A stretch of DNA of 44,472 bases from a bacterium (GTDB taxonomy: Bacteria > UBA8248), in assembly GCA_022828125.1 (NCBI GenBank), contig JAJEJD010000010.1, positions 1 through 44,472 on the forward strand, in the 5' to 3' direction. Of the stretch, positions 1 through 8,598 are shown in pieces. Positions within the stretch are counted from its first letter, which is position 1, and each line of letters starts with the position of its first letter. Position numbers and translations under genes: made by a program. The notes beneath the pieces were generated by a model that saw only the letters and a list, made by a program, of their open reading frames with translations, had not been told where the DNA came from and ran no database searches.

Positions 1-292
1 CCCCCTTCCATTTGTCTCGTACGTGCGTTCTCGGCAAAGCTCCTTGAGCGAACCTGTCAGGTGAGGAACCGAGTGCGTCAGTCGCGCACGCTCGGCTCTG
101 TGGGGGGCGGGGCGCAGCAATGCCCCCGCCTACCCGGCCAAATCCCTGAAGCATTCGGTCGTGGGGTGATGACGGTTAGAAAAGCGTCAGTCCGAACCGA
201 CCAAGCCGCACAAAATCAACAAATGCCGCTGGCGCCAGCGATAATCTCACCGCGCGCCCGAATGGTTACAAATCCCTCCTCGCCAAGCGGCC
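1..292. other. Left edge, no gene recognised
   Basis: I see no convincing gene here. The only structure of note is a perfect 14-bp palindrome (CGCTGGCGCCAGCG, 228-241). It lies just past the stop of the minus-strand recombinase, and on that strand it is followed by a T-rich stretch. It could be a weak terminator for that gene, but the hairpin stem is only about 5 bp once a loop is allowed. Confidence 0.4.
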
Positions 293-1318
293 TCACTTGC
301 CGTATCGCAGCCTCGCCACGGCGCCCTGCTGCGCGATCTGTCCCTGCGCGTAGCGTCCCGGCATGACCGGAGACTCCCAGCGGCCCGCGAGCTGCATCTC
401 GACCAGGGACGCCCCCGCGGAGGCCAGGCTCTGCGCGCCGCCCACCCGCAGGCTGTGGCCGCTCACCCGGCCCCCCACGCCGGCGGCCTTCCCCCACCGG
501 ATGATGATGCACCGGATGCTCTTGTCCACCAGGCGCCCGCACCGCAGCCGCCCCGCCTTGTTGACGCCCCGGAAGAGCGGTCCCTCCGTGAGGCCGGCGC
601 CCGCCACCCAGGCCCGGACGCGCTCGACCGTCGATTCTCCCAGGTACTGCGTGACCCCCACACCCTCTTGGTCGGTCTTCGAGCGGCGGATCAGCACCGT
701 CTGTTCGTCCAAGTCCACGTCGGCGACGTCCAAAGCCGCGATCTCCGACACCCTCAGCAGCGCGTCGCTCGCCACCGACACGATGGCCGCGTCCCGGAGC
801 CCGGCCAGCTTCCCCGTCCCCTCGGCCATCGCCGCCGCGCGGTCCGCCTCCTCCCAGCGGACGCCGGCCACCTTGCCCCGGCCGCGTTCCGATGCCAGGC
901 GCCGGAAGCCGGCCAGCACCCGCAGCGCCGCCTCGCCCACCGGAGAGGGACGCCCGCCCAGCTTCGCGCGGAAGCGCAGGGCAGCGACCGCCATCGTGGC
1001 GGTGGCCGCCGAGCGGCCGCTCTCATACAAACCGATGAGGTAGGCCGCCACCCCGGCGTCGGTCTCGGGGTGGCCCGAGCCCTCGAAGCCCCGCAGCGCC
1101 GCCTCGTAGGCGCGGCGCGTGTTCTCCGCTATCGAGGCGCGCATCAGATCAGCCGCCGCCCGGAACGAACCGAAGAGCAGTGAAAGGTTTTCGCGGGGTT
1201 TTGCCGGGAGGACGAATCTCCCCGGCGTCGCAGCTCTCGCGCATGGTTCTCCACGGTCCATCGGTTGCCTGGCGCCTCGAAGTTCCGGCGGCGATTCCCT
1301 CCGCGGGGTTGCCTTCAC
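293..1318 (-). CDS. Tyrosine recombinase (phage integrase family)
   Basis: Site-specific recombinase of about 341 residues that cuts and rejoins DNA through a covalent 3'-phosphotyrosine. The C-terminal catalytic residues are visible: R189 (ALLRVSEI), K214, H288-x-x-R291 (GHSLR), W314 in the place often held by His, and Y323 as nucleophile. The region around residues 45-140 fits the SAM-like core-binding domain. The start is uncertain: GTG at 1318 gives the longest form, while an ATG at 1261 would remove 19 poorly conserved-looking residues. An AT-rich -10-like stretch (TATATATTATG on the minus strand) lies just upstream near 1328-1345. It is divergent from the autotransporter, with paired inverted repeats in the gap, so it may act as a local DNA-inversion enzyme rather than a prophage integrase. 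No phage genes are nearby. Confidence 0.85.
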   Translation of the reverse strand: MKATPRRESPPELRGARQPMDRGEPCARAATPGRFVLPAKPRENLSLLFGSFRAAADLMRASIAENTRRAYEAALRGFEGSGHPETDAGVAAYLIGLYESGRSAATATMAVAALRFRAKLGGRPSPVGEAALRVLAGFRRLASERGRGKVAGVRWEEADRAAAMAEGTGKLAGLRDAAIVSVASDALLRVSEIAALDVADVDLDEQTVLIRRSKTDQEGVGVTQYLGESTVERVRAWVAGAGLTEGPLFRGVNKAGRLRCGRLVDKSIRCIIIRWGKAAGVGGRVSGHSLRVGGAQSLASAGASLVEMQLAGRWESPVMPGRYAQGQIAQQGAVARLRYGK

Positions 1319-1386
1319 GGCCCCGCGTCATAATATATATAGGCCCGCAGGCAGGAATTGCACGCAAAAAACATCATTTTCAACCC

Positions 1387-1403
1387 GATAAAATGCTTTA
1401 TCG
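1387..1403. repeat. Inverted repeat, left copy (GATAAA-ATGC-TTTATC)
   Basis: The 17-bp sequence GATAAAATGCTTTATCG is matched exactly on the opposite strand at 1565-1581. Each copy is itself a dyad: arms GATAAA and TTTATC separated by four bases, ATGC here and GCAT in the other copy. With the preceding C the arms extend to 7 bp. The size and asymmetric centre fit either a tyrosine-recombinase core site or a regulator operator. The direct-orientation left flank AACCC is also shared by both copies. Confidence 0.75.
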
Positions 1404-1564
1404 TACTCTATCATGGCCTTCACCGCCGGATCAAGCGAAATTCGAACGAAAATTCGCGGCCCCGGGCGGGGTCCTGCGCCCCGTTCGGGGGCATTTCCCC
1501 CGGATCCGCCCCGAAAATGCGGCTTCCCGCACCCCCCGGGAGCGGTTTTCGGCTGACTGGAACC

Positions 1565-1581
1565 CGATAAAGCATTTTATC
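1565..1581. repeat. Inverted repeat, right copy
   Basis: CGATAAAGCATTTTATC is the exact reverse complement of 1387-1403. The two copies bracket a 161-bp GC-rich segment (1404-1564) with several potential hairpins. They lie between the recombinase gene and the autotransporter gene, which is the geometry of an invertible segment. I see no strong promoter inside the segment in the orientation given. Confidence 0.75.
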
Positions 1582-1640
1582 AGGGAGCGGGCCGCTTCCG
1601 GTGGCAGGAGCATCCACCGCCGGGGGCGAGGAGGGGGAAA

Positions 1641-1856
1641 ATGTGGGGAACGACGCAGGCCATGACCACTCCCCGGACGCGCCCCTCCTGTTTACCGTGG
1701 CGCGCGGCGCCTGCCATACTGAGACCCGCAGACCCGCAGACCCGCAGACCCGCAGACCCGCAGACCCGCAGACCCGCAGACCCGCAGACCCGCAGACCCG
1801 CAGACCCGCAGACCCGCAGACCCGCAGACCCGCAGACCCGCAGACCCGCAGATTAG
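1641..1856 (+). CDS. Possible leader ORF through the octanucleotide repeat
   Basis: A 71-codon reading frame starts at ATG 1641 behind an unusually strong ribosome-binding site (GAGGAGGGGG, about 1629-1637). It runs through the octamer tract, giving a repeating R-P-A-D-P-Q-T-R octapeptide, and stops at TAG 1854-1856. The octamer contains no stop in any frame, so a change in copy number moves the exit frame. In the frame that begins at base 1853 the ORF would run to TGA 1910-1912, which overlaps the autotransporter GTG start. Whether the peptide is made is unknown. The candidate promoter at 1691-1720 would start transcription downstream of this ATG and would exclude it. Confidence 0.3.
   Translation: MWGTTQAMTTPRTRPSCLPWRAAPAILRPADPQTRRPADPQTRRPADPQTRRPADPQTRRPADPQTRRPAD
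1691..1720 (+). promoter_or_regulatory. Candidate promoter for the autotransporter
   Basis: TTTACC (1691-1696), an 18-bp spacer, and CATACT (1715-1720) carrying an extended -10 TG one base upstream. Transcription would begin within the octamer tract, putting nearly all repeats in the 5' untranslated region. The match is moderate and unsupported by anything else. Confidence 0.3.
1723..1850. repeat. Octanucleotide tandem repeat, 16 perfect copies of GACCCGCA
   Basis: Exactly 128 bp: sixteen uninterrupted units of GACCCGCA, with a partial unit (GA) at each edge. Perfect short tandem repeats of this length mutate by slipped-strand mispairing. In Gram-negative pathogens, tetra- to octanucleotide tracts beside surface-protein genes are known contingency loci. 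The tract ends 58 bp before the GTG start of the autotransporter. Its assembled copy number may vary among cells or be misassembled. Confidence 0.95.
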
Positions 1857-1908
1857 ATCCGGTGCGGATCGTCGCCGGAGATCCCATTACAGCTGAAAGG
1901 AGAGCGCC

Positions 1909-4900
1909 GTGAAGGTATTCCGTAAATTCAAGCTCATGTCTATGGCAGGATTCCTTCCGGAGCGATTCCCGCGCTTGGGCGCAGCGGCGTGCCTGCTCGC
2001 CCTCGGCTTCGTCCTGGTGTTCGGCGCGGAGACGGCGCAGGCGCAGGCGGATACCGCGCCGGCCATGGTGAGGACGGGGTCGGTCAGCGGGTCGACGCTG
2101 ACGCTCACGTTCTTCGCGTCGCTGGACGAGCACTCGATGACGCCGGGCAGCGCGTTCCAGGTGTCGACCACCCACCGCCCGCCCAGGACGTTCAGGGGGA
2201 CCGGCACGGCGCGGATTTCGGGCAACACGGTGAAGGTGATGCTGAACGGGGCGGTCCCCGGGGGCCCGGGCGTGCACATGGCGTACTCGATACCGTCCAA
2301 GAACCCGCTGGCGTACGCGAGCGGCCATCCCATCGCGAGCTTCACCGACAGCGGCCCGACCCCGGGCCGGGCGTTCCTGCTGCACAACCGCGGGGACAGG
2401 ACGCCGCCGACCCTGCTGGACGTGACGGTGTGGGACGGCGGGAGTCCGGTGAGCGGGAGCCATCTCAGGCTCGACTTCAACGAACGCCTGAACGCGGGGA
2501 GCGTGCCCGACGGCCGGAGCTTCCACATTACCGTGAACGGGGAGCGGCGCCATCTCTTCTCAGGCGCCCCCGCCCACATCCAGGGCGCGATCTTAAGGCT
2601 CTGGCTCAATGCCGTGGTCAGGGCCAGCGACCGGGTCGAGGTGAGCTACACCAGGGCCCCATACCGGTGGTGGGACCACCACGGCCCGCTGATGGACCTC
2701 ACCGGCAACTTTGTCGAGGACTTCTCCGCCCGGACGGCGAGCAACGCCGAGGGGCCGCCGGTGCTCTCGGAGGCCGAGGTGGACGGGACGAAGCTGACCG
2801 TGACCCTGAACGAGGAAATCGACCCCTGCTGCAAGGGGACGTGGCGCGTCAGGGCGGATGGGGTGTCCCGATCCGTACTGAACGCCGCGACGACCGTCGC
2901 CGGCAATACCCTGACCCTGACCCTCGGCGCGCCGGTCGCTGCCGGCCAGCGGGTCCGGGTCTCCTATATCGGCGACGACGTGCGGGACGTGCAGGGCAAC
3001 CGCCTGGCGCCGTTCTCCACGTACATGGACGTGACCAACAACACGGCGTCGCCGGAGTTCGTGAGCGCGAAGGTGAACGGGGCCAAGCTGACCCTCGCCT
3101 TCGACGAGCTACTGGATGCGGGCTCGGCGCCCGCGCCCGGCGACTTTCACGTGACCGCGGGCGGCGCCGGGCACGACGTAGCCGGCGTCGCCATCGACGG
3201 CGCGAGCGTGACGCTCACGCTGGAATCGGCGGTCGCCTGGGGCGAGAGCGCGGTCAGGGTGGGCTACACCAGGGGCGCGAATCCGCTCAGAGACCTCGGC
3301 GGCAACGAGGTCGCGGGCTTCACCGACCGGACGGTGGCCAACGTCAGGCCGCCGGCCTTCCAGAGCGCGCAGGTGACCGGGAAGACCCTCACCGTGCTCT
3401 TCGATGAGGCCCTGGACCCGAACTCGGTGCCCGCGCGCAGCCGCTTCTACGTCCTCGTGAACGGTCGCTGGTACCAGGTCGTCGGCCCCTGCGACGACGG
3501 CGACTGCGCCGGCGGCGTCGTCATCGAGGGTGCCAAGGTGACGCTCACTCTGGAAAAGCCGGTGGCCGAGACCGACACCGTCACGGTGAGCTACGGCAAG
3601 CGCGAGAATCCGCTGCGCGACCGCGCCGGCAACGAGGTCGCGGACTTCTCCAAGCGGCCGGTGACCTGGGTGGAGGGGCCGCCCGTGTTCGTGAGCGCCG
3701 AGGCGAACGGGGCGGTGCTCGCCCTGACCTTCGACCAGGACCTGGACGGGGGTTCGGTGCCCGCGCCCGGCGACTTCCACGTCACCGTGGGCAGCGCCCG
3801 CCGCAACGTCGCGTCCGGCGGCGTCGCCATCGACGGCAAGACCGTGACGCTGACGCTGAGCACGGCGGTGGTGCGCGACGAGACGGTCACCGTGGGCTAC
3901 AGCAAGGGCGCGAACCCGCTGCGGAACGCCGCCGGCTTCGCGGTCGCGAGCTTCGGCGACCAGGAGGTGGACAACGCCACGCCGGACCCGAATATATGGT
4001 CGGCGACGCTGACGGTCGGCAGTACTGCTGTAGACGGCGCTGTTGGTTGTGACAATGCCACCGATAACCCATGCTCCAGTGCGCTAACCGACGGGGTGTT
4101 CGAGTTTGAGGAAGGGGAATATCACGTCAATATCATCACCTATAGCGGTGGCGCCATCGCCATCACGCTACACGCTGCGTGGCCCGAGACACTTCGGAAC
4201 AATGGGTCGGTGGACGTCGGCGGAGTCCCGCTTTCCCTTGCCGAGGCAAGTTACCTTGCGACAAATAGAACAGCAGCGTGGACTGGTACCTCTGTCAGTT
4301 TTTCCACTGGCGACAAGGTCTCGTTCAGCCTGACGACTTCCGGCTCCGACGCCGGCGGTACCTCGGCCAACTCCGGCCCGTCGTTCCACAGCGCGTCCGT
4401 GAACGGAAATCGACTGACTGTCATCTTCGACGAGGCGCTGGACGAGGACTCGGCGCCCGACGGGGGCGCCTTCAGGGTGAGGACGCTGCCCGACGGCGGC
4501 GGAACGGGGAAGCGCTCGGCGCAGGGACAGGGCGGCACGTCCTCCGGGACGGGCGCGACGAGCGTCGCGGGCCGGACGGTGACGGTGACGCTGGACCGGC
4601 CGGTGGCGCCCGGCGACCGGGTGGTGGTGTCCTACGACCGGCCGGACGAGAACGCGGTCCGCGATCGGGAGGGCGGCGAGGCGGAGGGCTTCTCCGGGCG
4701 CCCGGCGGCGAACGTCCCTCCGGCGCCGCCGGTAACCGCCGTGGCGGTGGTCTCGGACGCAGGGAGCGACGACACCTACGCGCTCGGCGACACGATCCGG
4801 GTGCGCGTCACCTTCGCCGAGAAGGTGAACGTGGACACCGCGGGCGGCACGCCGCGGCTGACGATCAAGATGGACCCGACCTGGGGCGAGTTCCGGGCAT

Positions 4901-7524
4901 CCTACGCGGGCGGCTCCGGCACGGCGAATCTGGTCTTCACCCACACGGTGGTGGAGCCGAACACCTCGCCGCGCGGCATCGCGGTGCTGGCCAACACGCT
5001 GCAAGCCAATGGCGGCGCGATCCGGCTGGCGGCGACGAACGCGAATGCGCGGCTCGGGCACACAGGGCTCGGCCACGACGCGAAGCACAAGGTGAACTGG
5101 CGGATCTCGCCGCCTGTGGCGAGCGCGCCGCCCGGCGCCCCGACCGGGGTGACCGTGCAGGGCGCGTCGAACACGAGCGTTACGGTGAGCTGGACGGCGC
5201 CGTCGGAGGCCGGTTCTGCGGCCATCGCAGGCTACGAGCTCCGCTGGTACGCCGGCGCGTCGGACCCGGCGAATGCGTCCGACTGGACGGAGACCGGCGA
5301 CGTGGGCTCCGGAACGAGCGCCACGATCGGGGACCTTGCGGCGGACACGGCGTACCGGGTGCAGGTGCGCGCGCGGGGCGCCGGCAAGGGGCCGTGGTCT
5401 TCGAGCGGCGCGGGCCGCACGCAGGCGGCGGGCGACACGACGCCGCCGGAGCCTGTGAGCGCGACGGTGAACTGGCGCGCGGTGACGGTCACCTTCGACG
5501 AGGACCTGGTGGCGGTCGGCGCGGGTGCGAGCCTCAACTTCTGGTTCACGGTCACGGGCGGCGGGACGCAGCAGCACCCGGTGCGGGCCACGGCGTCGGG
5601 CCGGACGGTGACGATGGAGCTCGGCGAGGGCAGGCCGGCGCGGGCCGGGCGGTCCTACACGATCGGCTATTTCGGCAACGGGCCGATCAAGGACGCGGCG
5701 GGCAACGCGGTGGTGCGGTTCGGCGGGCTGGCGGCGGAGAACCTGACGCAGCCCCGGCTCTCGGTGGCCGATGCCAGGGCGAAAGAGGGCACGGACGCGT
5801 CGATCAACTTCGCGGTGACGCTGGACGCGGCCGCGGACGAGGTTGTGACGGTGGACTACGCGACCGCCGACGGCACGGCGACGGCGGGCGAGGACTACAC
5901 CGCGGCCTCGGGCACGCTGACCTTCGCCGCGGGCGAGCGGAGGAAGACGGTGAGCGTGGCGATCCTCGACGACGCCATCGACGAGGGGGAGGAGACGTTC
6001 GCCTTAAGGCTCTCGAACGCCGAGGGCGCGGTGATCGGGGACGGCGAGGCGACCGGCACGATAATCAACTCGGACGCGATGCCCCGCGCCTGGCTGGCGC
6101 GGTTCGGGCGGGCGGCGGCCGAGCACGTCGCCGACGCGATAGGCGAACGCCTGCGCGGGTCGCCTGCGACGCGGGTGACGCTGGGCGGACAGGAACTGGA
6201 CTTGAGCTCCGATCCGGACGCCCTCCCCTTGCGGGGGAACGCCTCCCTCACCGGGACGGATCCGGGCCTCACCGGGGGCGCTCCGCTCCTGGCGAGCGCG
6301 AACGGGTTCGGACGCGGCCTGGACGAGCGGACGGGGGAGGACGCGGCGGCGACGGTGCGCGAGCTCTCGATGCCCGACCTCCTGCTCGCGAGCTCGTTTC
6401 ATATGGCCTCCGCGGACGGCGGGGACGCGAGCGCTTCCGGGCGCTGGTCGGTCTGGGGCCGGGCGGCGCGGTCGAGCTTCGAGGGCGCGGAAGGGGCGCT
6501 GACGCTCAAGGGCGACGTGACGACGGCGACGCTGGGCTTCGACTACGAGCGCGGGTCCTGGCTCGCGGGCGTGGCGCTCTCGCGCAGTTCCGGCGAGGGA
6601 TCGTATGAGCAGACGGGCATGAAGGGCGAGGTCGAATCGGGCCTCACGGGCGTCTACCCCTACGCGCGCTACCGGGTGAGCGAGAGCCTCTCGCTCTGGG
6701 GCGTCGTGGGCTTCGGGGCGGGCGACATGACGCTCGAACCCGAGGGGACGTCCTCCATCGAGACGGACATCGAGACGGGCATGGCGGCGGCGGGGGCGCG
6801 CGGCGTCCTGCTCCCGGCTCGTGCGGCGGGCGGTTTCGAGCTCGCCCTGCGGGCGGACTTGATGGCCACCGCGACGGCTTCGGACGCGGCAAGCAACCTG
6901 GCGGAGACCGAGGTCGAGACGAGTAGGCTCCGGCTGCTGATAGAGGCCTCGCGCGAGTTCCGGACGGGGGACGGGAGCGCCCTCGCCGCCTCGGTCGAGG
7001 CGGGCCTTCGCTACGACGGGGGCGACGCGGAGACGGGGAGCGGCCTGGAAGCGGGCGGCTCCCTGCGCTGGACCTCGGGAAGCCTCGCGGTGGAGGTCGC
7101 CGCGCGCGGCCTCATGGCCCATTCCGAGGACGACTACGAGGAATGGGGCGTGAGCGGCTCGGTGCGCTACGCGCAGTACCCTGACGGGCGCGGGTTCTCG
7201 ATGCGGGCCGGCTCGGCCTTTGGCGCGGCCGCCGGCGGTGCGGAGCGGCTCTGGTCGCAGCGGGCGGCGGGCCTCGCGGGAGGCGAGTTCGCACCCGGGG
7301 CGGGCTTCGACGCCGAGGCGGCCTACGGGTTCGGCTTCCGGGGCGGTCTCCTGACGCCCTACACGGGCGTGGCGCTCTCGGACTCCGGCGACGTCTGGCG
7401 CGCGGGCGCCCGCTGGAAGCTCGGCGCAGCCACCGAGGTGAGCCTAGAGGCGAGCCTGCGCGAGAACGCCGCCGGCGACGACCCCGAGAGCGGGGTGCTG
7501 CTCAAGGGTTCGAGGCGCTGGTAG
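1909..7524 (+). CDS. Modular autotransporter adhesin (SwmB-like/FN3/Calx-beta repeats, C-terminal beta-barrel)
   Basis: Surface protein of 1,871 residues predicted to be exported by Sec and anchored by its own outer-membrane barrel (type V secretion). It starts at GTG 1909 behind GAAAGGAGA. The N-terminus has a long basic segment and a hydrophobic core ending near ETAQAQA (about residue 46). There follow about six roughly 95-residue Ig-like SwmB-type repeats, recognisable by xLTVTFDExLDxxSxPxxxxFxV. Then come a compositionally distinct domain (about residues 695-805), another SwmB repeat, an FN3 domain (about 1072-1174), a further SwmB-like repeat, a Calx-beta domain (about 1282-1387) and the barrel (about 1510-1871), ending GVLLKGSRRW. 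It is probably a binding protein, with no enzyme motif seen. Upstream repeats suggest phase-variable expression. A decayed barrel related to this one lies at 12,490-13,000. Confidence 0.88.
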   Translation: MKVFRKFKLMSMAGFLPERFPRLGAAACLLALGFVLVFGAETAQAQADTAPAMVRTGSVSGSTLTLTFFASLDEHSMTPGSAFQVSTTHRPPRTFRGTGTARISGNTVKVMLNGAVPGGPGVHMAYSIPSKNPLAYASGHPIASFTDSGPTPGRAFLLHNRGDRTPPTLLDVTVWDGGSPVSGSHLRLDFNERLNAGSVPDGRSFHITVNGERRHLFSGAPAHIQGAILRLWLNAVVRASDRVEVSYTRAPYRWWDHHGPLMDLTGNFVEDFSARTASNAEGPPVLSEAEVDGTKLTVTLNEEIDPCCKGTWRVRADGVSRSVLNAATTVAGNTLTLTLGAPVAAGQRVRVSYIGDDVRDVQGNRLAPFSTYMDVTNNTASPEFVSAKVNGAKLTLAFDELLDAGSAPAPGDFHVTAGGAGHDVAGVAIDGASVTLTLESAVAWGESAVRVGYTRGANPLRDLGGNEVAGFTDRTVANVRPPAFQSAQVTGKTLTVLFDEALDPNSVPARSRFYVLVNGRWYQVVGPCDDGDCAGGVVIEGAKVTLTLEKPVAETDTVTVSYGKRENPLRDRAGNEVADFSKRPVTWVEGPPVFVSAEANGAVLALTFDQDLDGGSVPAPGDFHVTVGSARRNVASGGVAIDGKTVTLTLSTAVVRDETVTVGYSKGANPLRNAAGFAVASFGDQEVDNATPDPNIWSATLTVGSTAVDGAVGCDNATDNPCSSALTDGVFEFEEGEYHVNIITYSGGAIAITLHAAWPETLRNNGSVDVGGVPLSLAEASYLATNRTAAWTGTSVSFSTGDKVSFSLTTSGSDAGGTSANSGPSFHSASVNGNRLTVIFDEALDEDSAPDGGAFRVRTLPDGGGTGKRSAQGQGGTSSGTGATSVAGRTVTVTLDRPVAPGDRVVVSYDRPDENAVRDREGGEAEGFSGRPAANVPPAPPVTAVAVVSDAGSDDTYALGDTIRVRVTFAEKVNVDTAGGTPRLTIKMDPTWGEFRASYAGGSGTANLVFTHTVVEPNTSPRGIAVLANTLQANGGAIRLAATNANARLGHTGLGHDAKHKVNWRISPPVASAPPGAPTGVTVQGASNTSVTVSWTAPSEAGSAAIAGYELRWYAGASDPANASDWTETGDVGSGTSATIGDLAADTAYRVQVRARGAGKGPWSSSGAGRTQAAGDTTPPEPVSATVNWRAVTVTFDEDLVAVGAGASLNFWFTVTGGGTQQHPVRATASGRTVTMELGEGRPARAGRSYTIGYFGNGPIKDAAGNAVVRFGGLAAENLTQPRLSVADARAKEGTDASINFAVTLDAAADEVVTVDYATADGTATAGEDYTAASGTLTFAAGERRKTVSVAILDDAIDEGEETFALRLSNAEGAVIGDGEATGTIINSDAMPRAWLARFGRAAAEHVADAIGERLRGSPATRVTLGGQELDLSSDPDALPLRGNASLTGTDPGLTGGAPLLASANGFGRGLDERTGEDAAATVRELSMPDLLLASSFHMASADGGDASASGRWSVWGRAARSSFEGAEGALTLKGDVTTATLGFDYERGSWLAGVALSRSSGEGSYEQTGMKGEVESGLTGVYPYARYRVSESLSLWGVVGFGAGDMTLEPEGTSSIETDIETGMAAAGARGVLLPARAAGGFELALRADLMATATASDAASNLAETEVETSRLRLLIEASREFRTGDGSALAASVEAGLRYDGGDAETGSGLEAGGSLRWTSGSLAVEVAARGLMAHSEDDYEEWGVSGSVRYAQYPDGRGFSMRAGSAFGAAAGGAERLWSQRAAGLAGGEFAPGAGFDAEAAYGFGFRGGLLTPYTGVALSDSGDVWRAGARWKLGAATEVSLEASLRENAAGDDPESGVLLKGSRRW

Positions 7525-7535
7525 CACACATCCCT

Positions 7536-7577
7536 CCCCCGGCGCGGGCCTCCGCGCCGGGGGGTTTCTATTCTTCA
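7536..7577 (+). terminator. Rho-independent terminator of the autotransporter gene
   Basis: A perfect 12-bp GC-rich stem (CCCCCGGCGCGG, 7536-7547, pairing with 7552-7563) with a GCCT loop is followed by a T-rich tail (GTTTCTATTCTTC). It begins 12 bp after the stop codon. This is the clearest intrinsic terminator in the window. Confidence 0.9.
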
Positions 7578-7633
7578 ATTGAAAATATCGTAGACACGGG
7601 TTTTCAGGAACATTGCCAGGGAGATGATCCATC

Positions 7634-8353
7634 ATGAAATTTCGTCTTTTGTTTGCTCAGATGACCACAATCGACACCGAAGTGACGCTGGACGAGCGCC
7701 TCAGGCGGGCGATCACCGCCTGGTGCTGGCGGCGCGGGATGAGCGGGCGCCGCTTCGGCGCGGACGCGCTGGGGGACCGCGGCTTCGCATACAGGCAGGC
7801 GCGGGGCCGCACGCTGCAGCTCGCGACGGCCGACCGGGTGCTGGCCTTCATCGGGTACCCGCCGCTGGGTCCCGCCTTCCGGCTGGAGCTCGATACCTAC
7901 CTGGCGGTGAGCGGGACCAAGCTCTCGATCCTGGGCGAGTTGGCCCTGGGCGACCCCTCCTTCGTGGGGCGGTTCCGCCGGGGCGTATCGCCGCATCTCG
8001 CCACGGTCGACCGCGTGCGCGCCTGGACGGCGGCCAATGCGAGCGCAGAAGAAGTCCGGGCCATCCGGGCGCGGCTGGCGGAGGCGGCGCCCGGGATACA
8101 TCCCCTCGCCAGGCCCGGTAGGGAAGGCATGAACGGGCATGACGGGGACTCGCTGAGCGAGCGGGAGGCGGCCGCCCGGCTGGGCATCTCGCCGGGGGTG
8201 CTGGGAAGCTGCCGCTTGCGCGGCGAGGGGCCCGCCTTCCGCCGCATGGGCAACCGGTTGCGCTACCGGCCCGCGGATATCGATGCGTGGGCGCGGGCGC
8301 AGCGGTGGACCTCCATATCCGAGGAGAGAAACGCGCGGGGGAAGCGCTCATGA
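7634..8353 (+). CDS. HTH regulator: duplicated Xre-like module fused to an AlpA/excisionase-type HTH
   Basis: A putative DNA-binding protein of 239 residues. Residues about 17-75 and 83-142 are two copies of one module that align around ALGDxxFxxxxxxGxxxxLATxDRVxA, a pattern of small Xre-like HTH proteins. Residues 172-225 form a MerR/AlpA-like winged HTH (LSEREAAARLGIS, RxMGNRLRYRPADIDAWA), as in excisionases. Starts are ATG 7634 (GGGAGA upstream) or ATG 7661. An internal ATG at 8129, preceded by AGGGAAGG, would release a 74-residue HTH alone, matching the size of the free-standing paralogue at 8810. Probable role: local control of the recombinase or adhesin; this is inferred from position only. 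Confidence 0.7.
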   Translation: MKFRLLFAQMTTIDTEVTLDERLRRAITAWCWRRGMSGRRFGADALGDRGFAYRQARGRTLQLATADRVLAFIGYPPLGPAFRLELDTYLAVSGTKLSILGELALGDPSFVGRFRRGVSPHLATVDRVRAWTAANASAEEVRAIRARLAEAAPGIHPLARPGREGMNGHDGDSLSEREAAARLGISPGVLGSCRLRGEGPAFRRMGNRLRYRPADIDAWARAQRWTSISEERNARGKRS

Positions 8354-8561
8354 CATCGAGCGGACCGGCGGGATCGGGGGGTCCCGTCGCAGCGGTCTGA
8401 CCACTCCCGTACCGGAGGATGGCAGGTTCGCGGACGCGGCGCCACCCTCGGGGCGGACCGTGTTCACAGGCCGGATCAGGTTTCTCCCGCATCCCCGCGC
8501 AGCACACCGCAGAGGCGGCGACGGTCAAGATTTAAGGCTGGCCGCGGCCTATTCTGATTTG

Positions 8562-8590
8562 TTGATCGGCGATAAATTTTCGTTTTATAT
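8562..8590 (+). promoter_or_regulatory. Candidate promoter of the second HTH locus
   Basis: TTGATC (8562-8567), a 17-bp spacer, and TTATAT (8585-8590). The overlapping GATAAATTTTCGTTTTAT resembles the GATAAA...TTTATC dyads at 1387 and 1565 with a longer centre, a possible shared operator. The expected start of transcription nearly coincides with ATG 8599. Confidence 0.4.
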
Positions 8591-8598
8591 TCGCTCAC

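Noticed and set aside
1723-1850. CRISPR array.
   Set aside because: The units are 8 bp, perfect and without spacers. This is a simple tandem repeat, and no cas genes are present.
1601-1912. A GTG-started 103-codon frame running through the octamer tract to the adhesin start.
   Set aside because: The GTG has no ribosome-binding site. The ATG at 1641 in another frame is a far better start, so I treat the 1601 frame only as the exit frame in the phase-variation idea.
1909-7524. Long open frames on the opposite strand and in other plus frames across the adhesin gene (for example 4,168-5,577 minus, 4,278-6,608 plus).
   Set aside because: They are a by-product of high GC content. Their products are rich in Arg/Pro/Gly/Ala with no motifs, while the adhesin frame has coherent domains, a signal peptide and a terminator.
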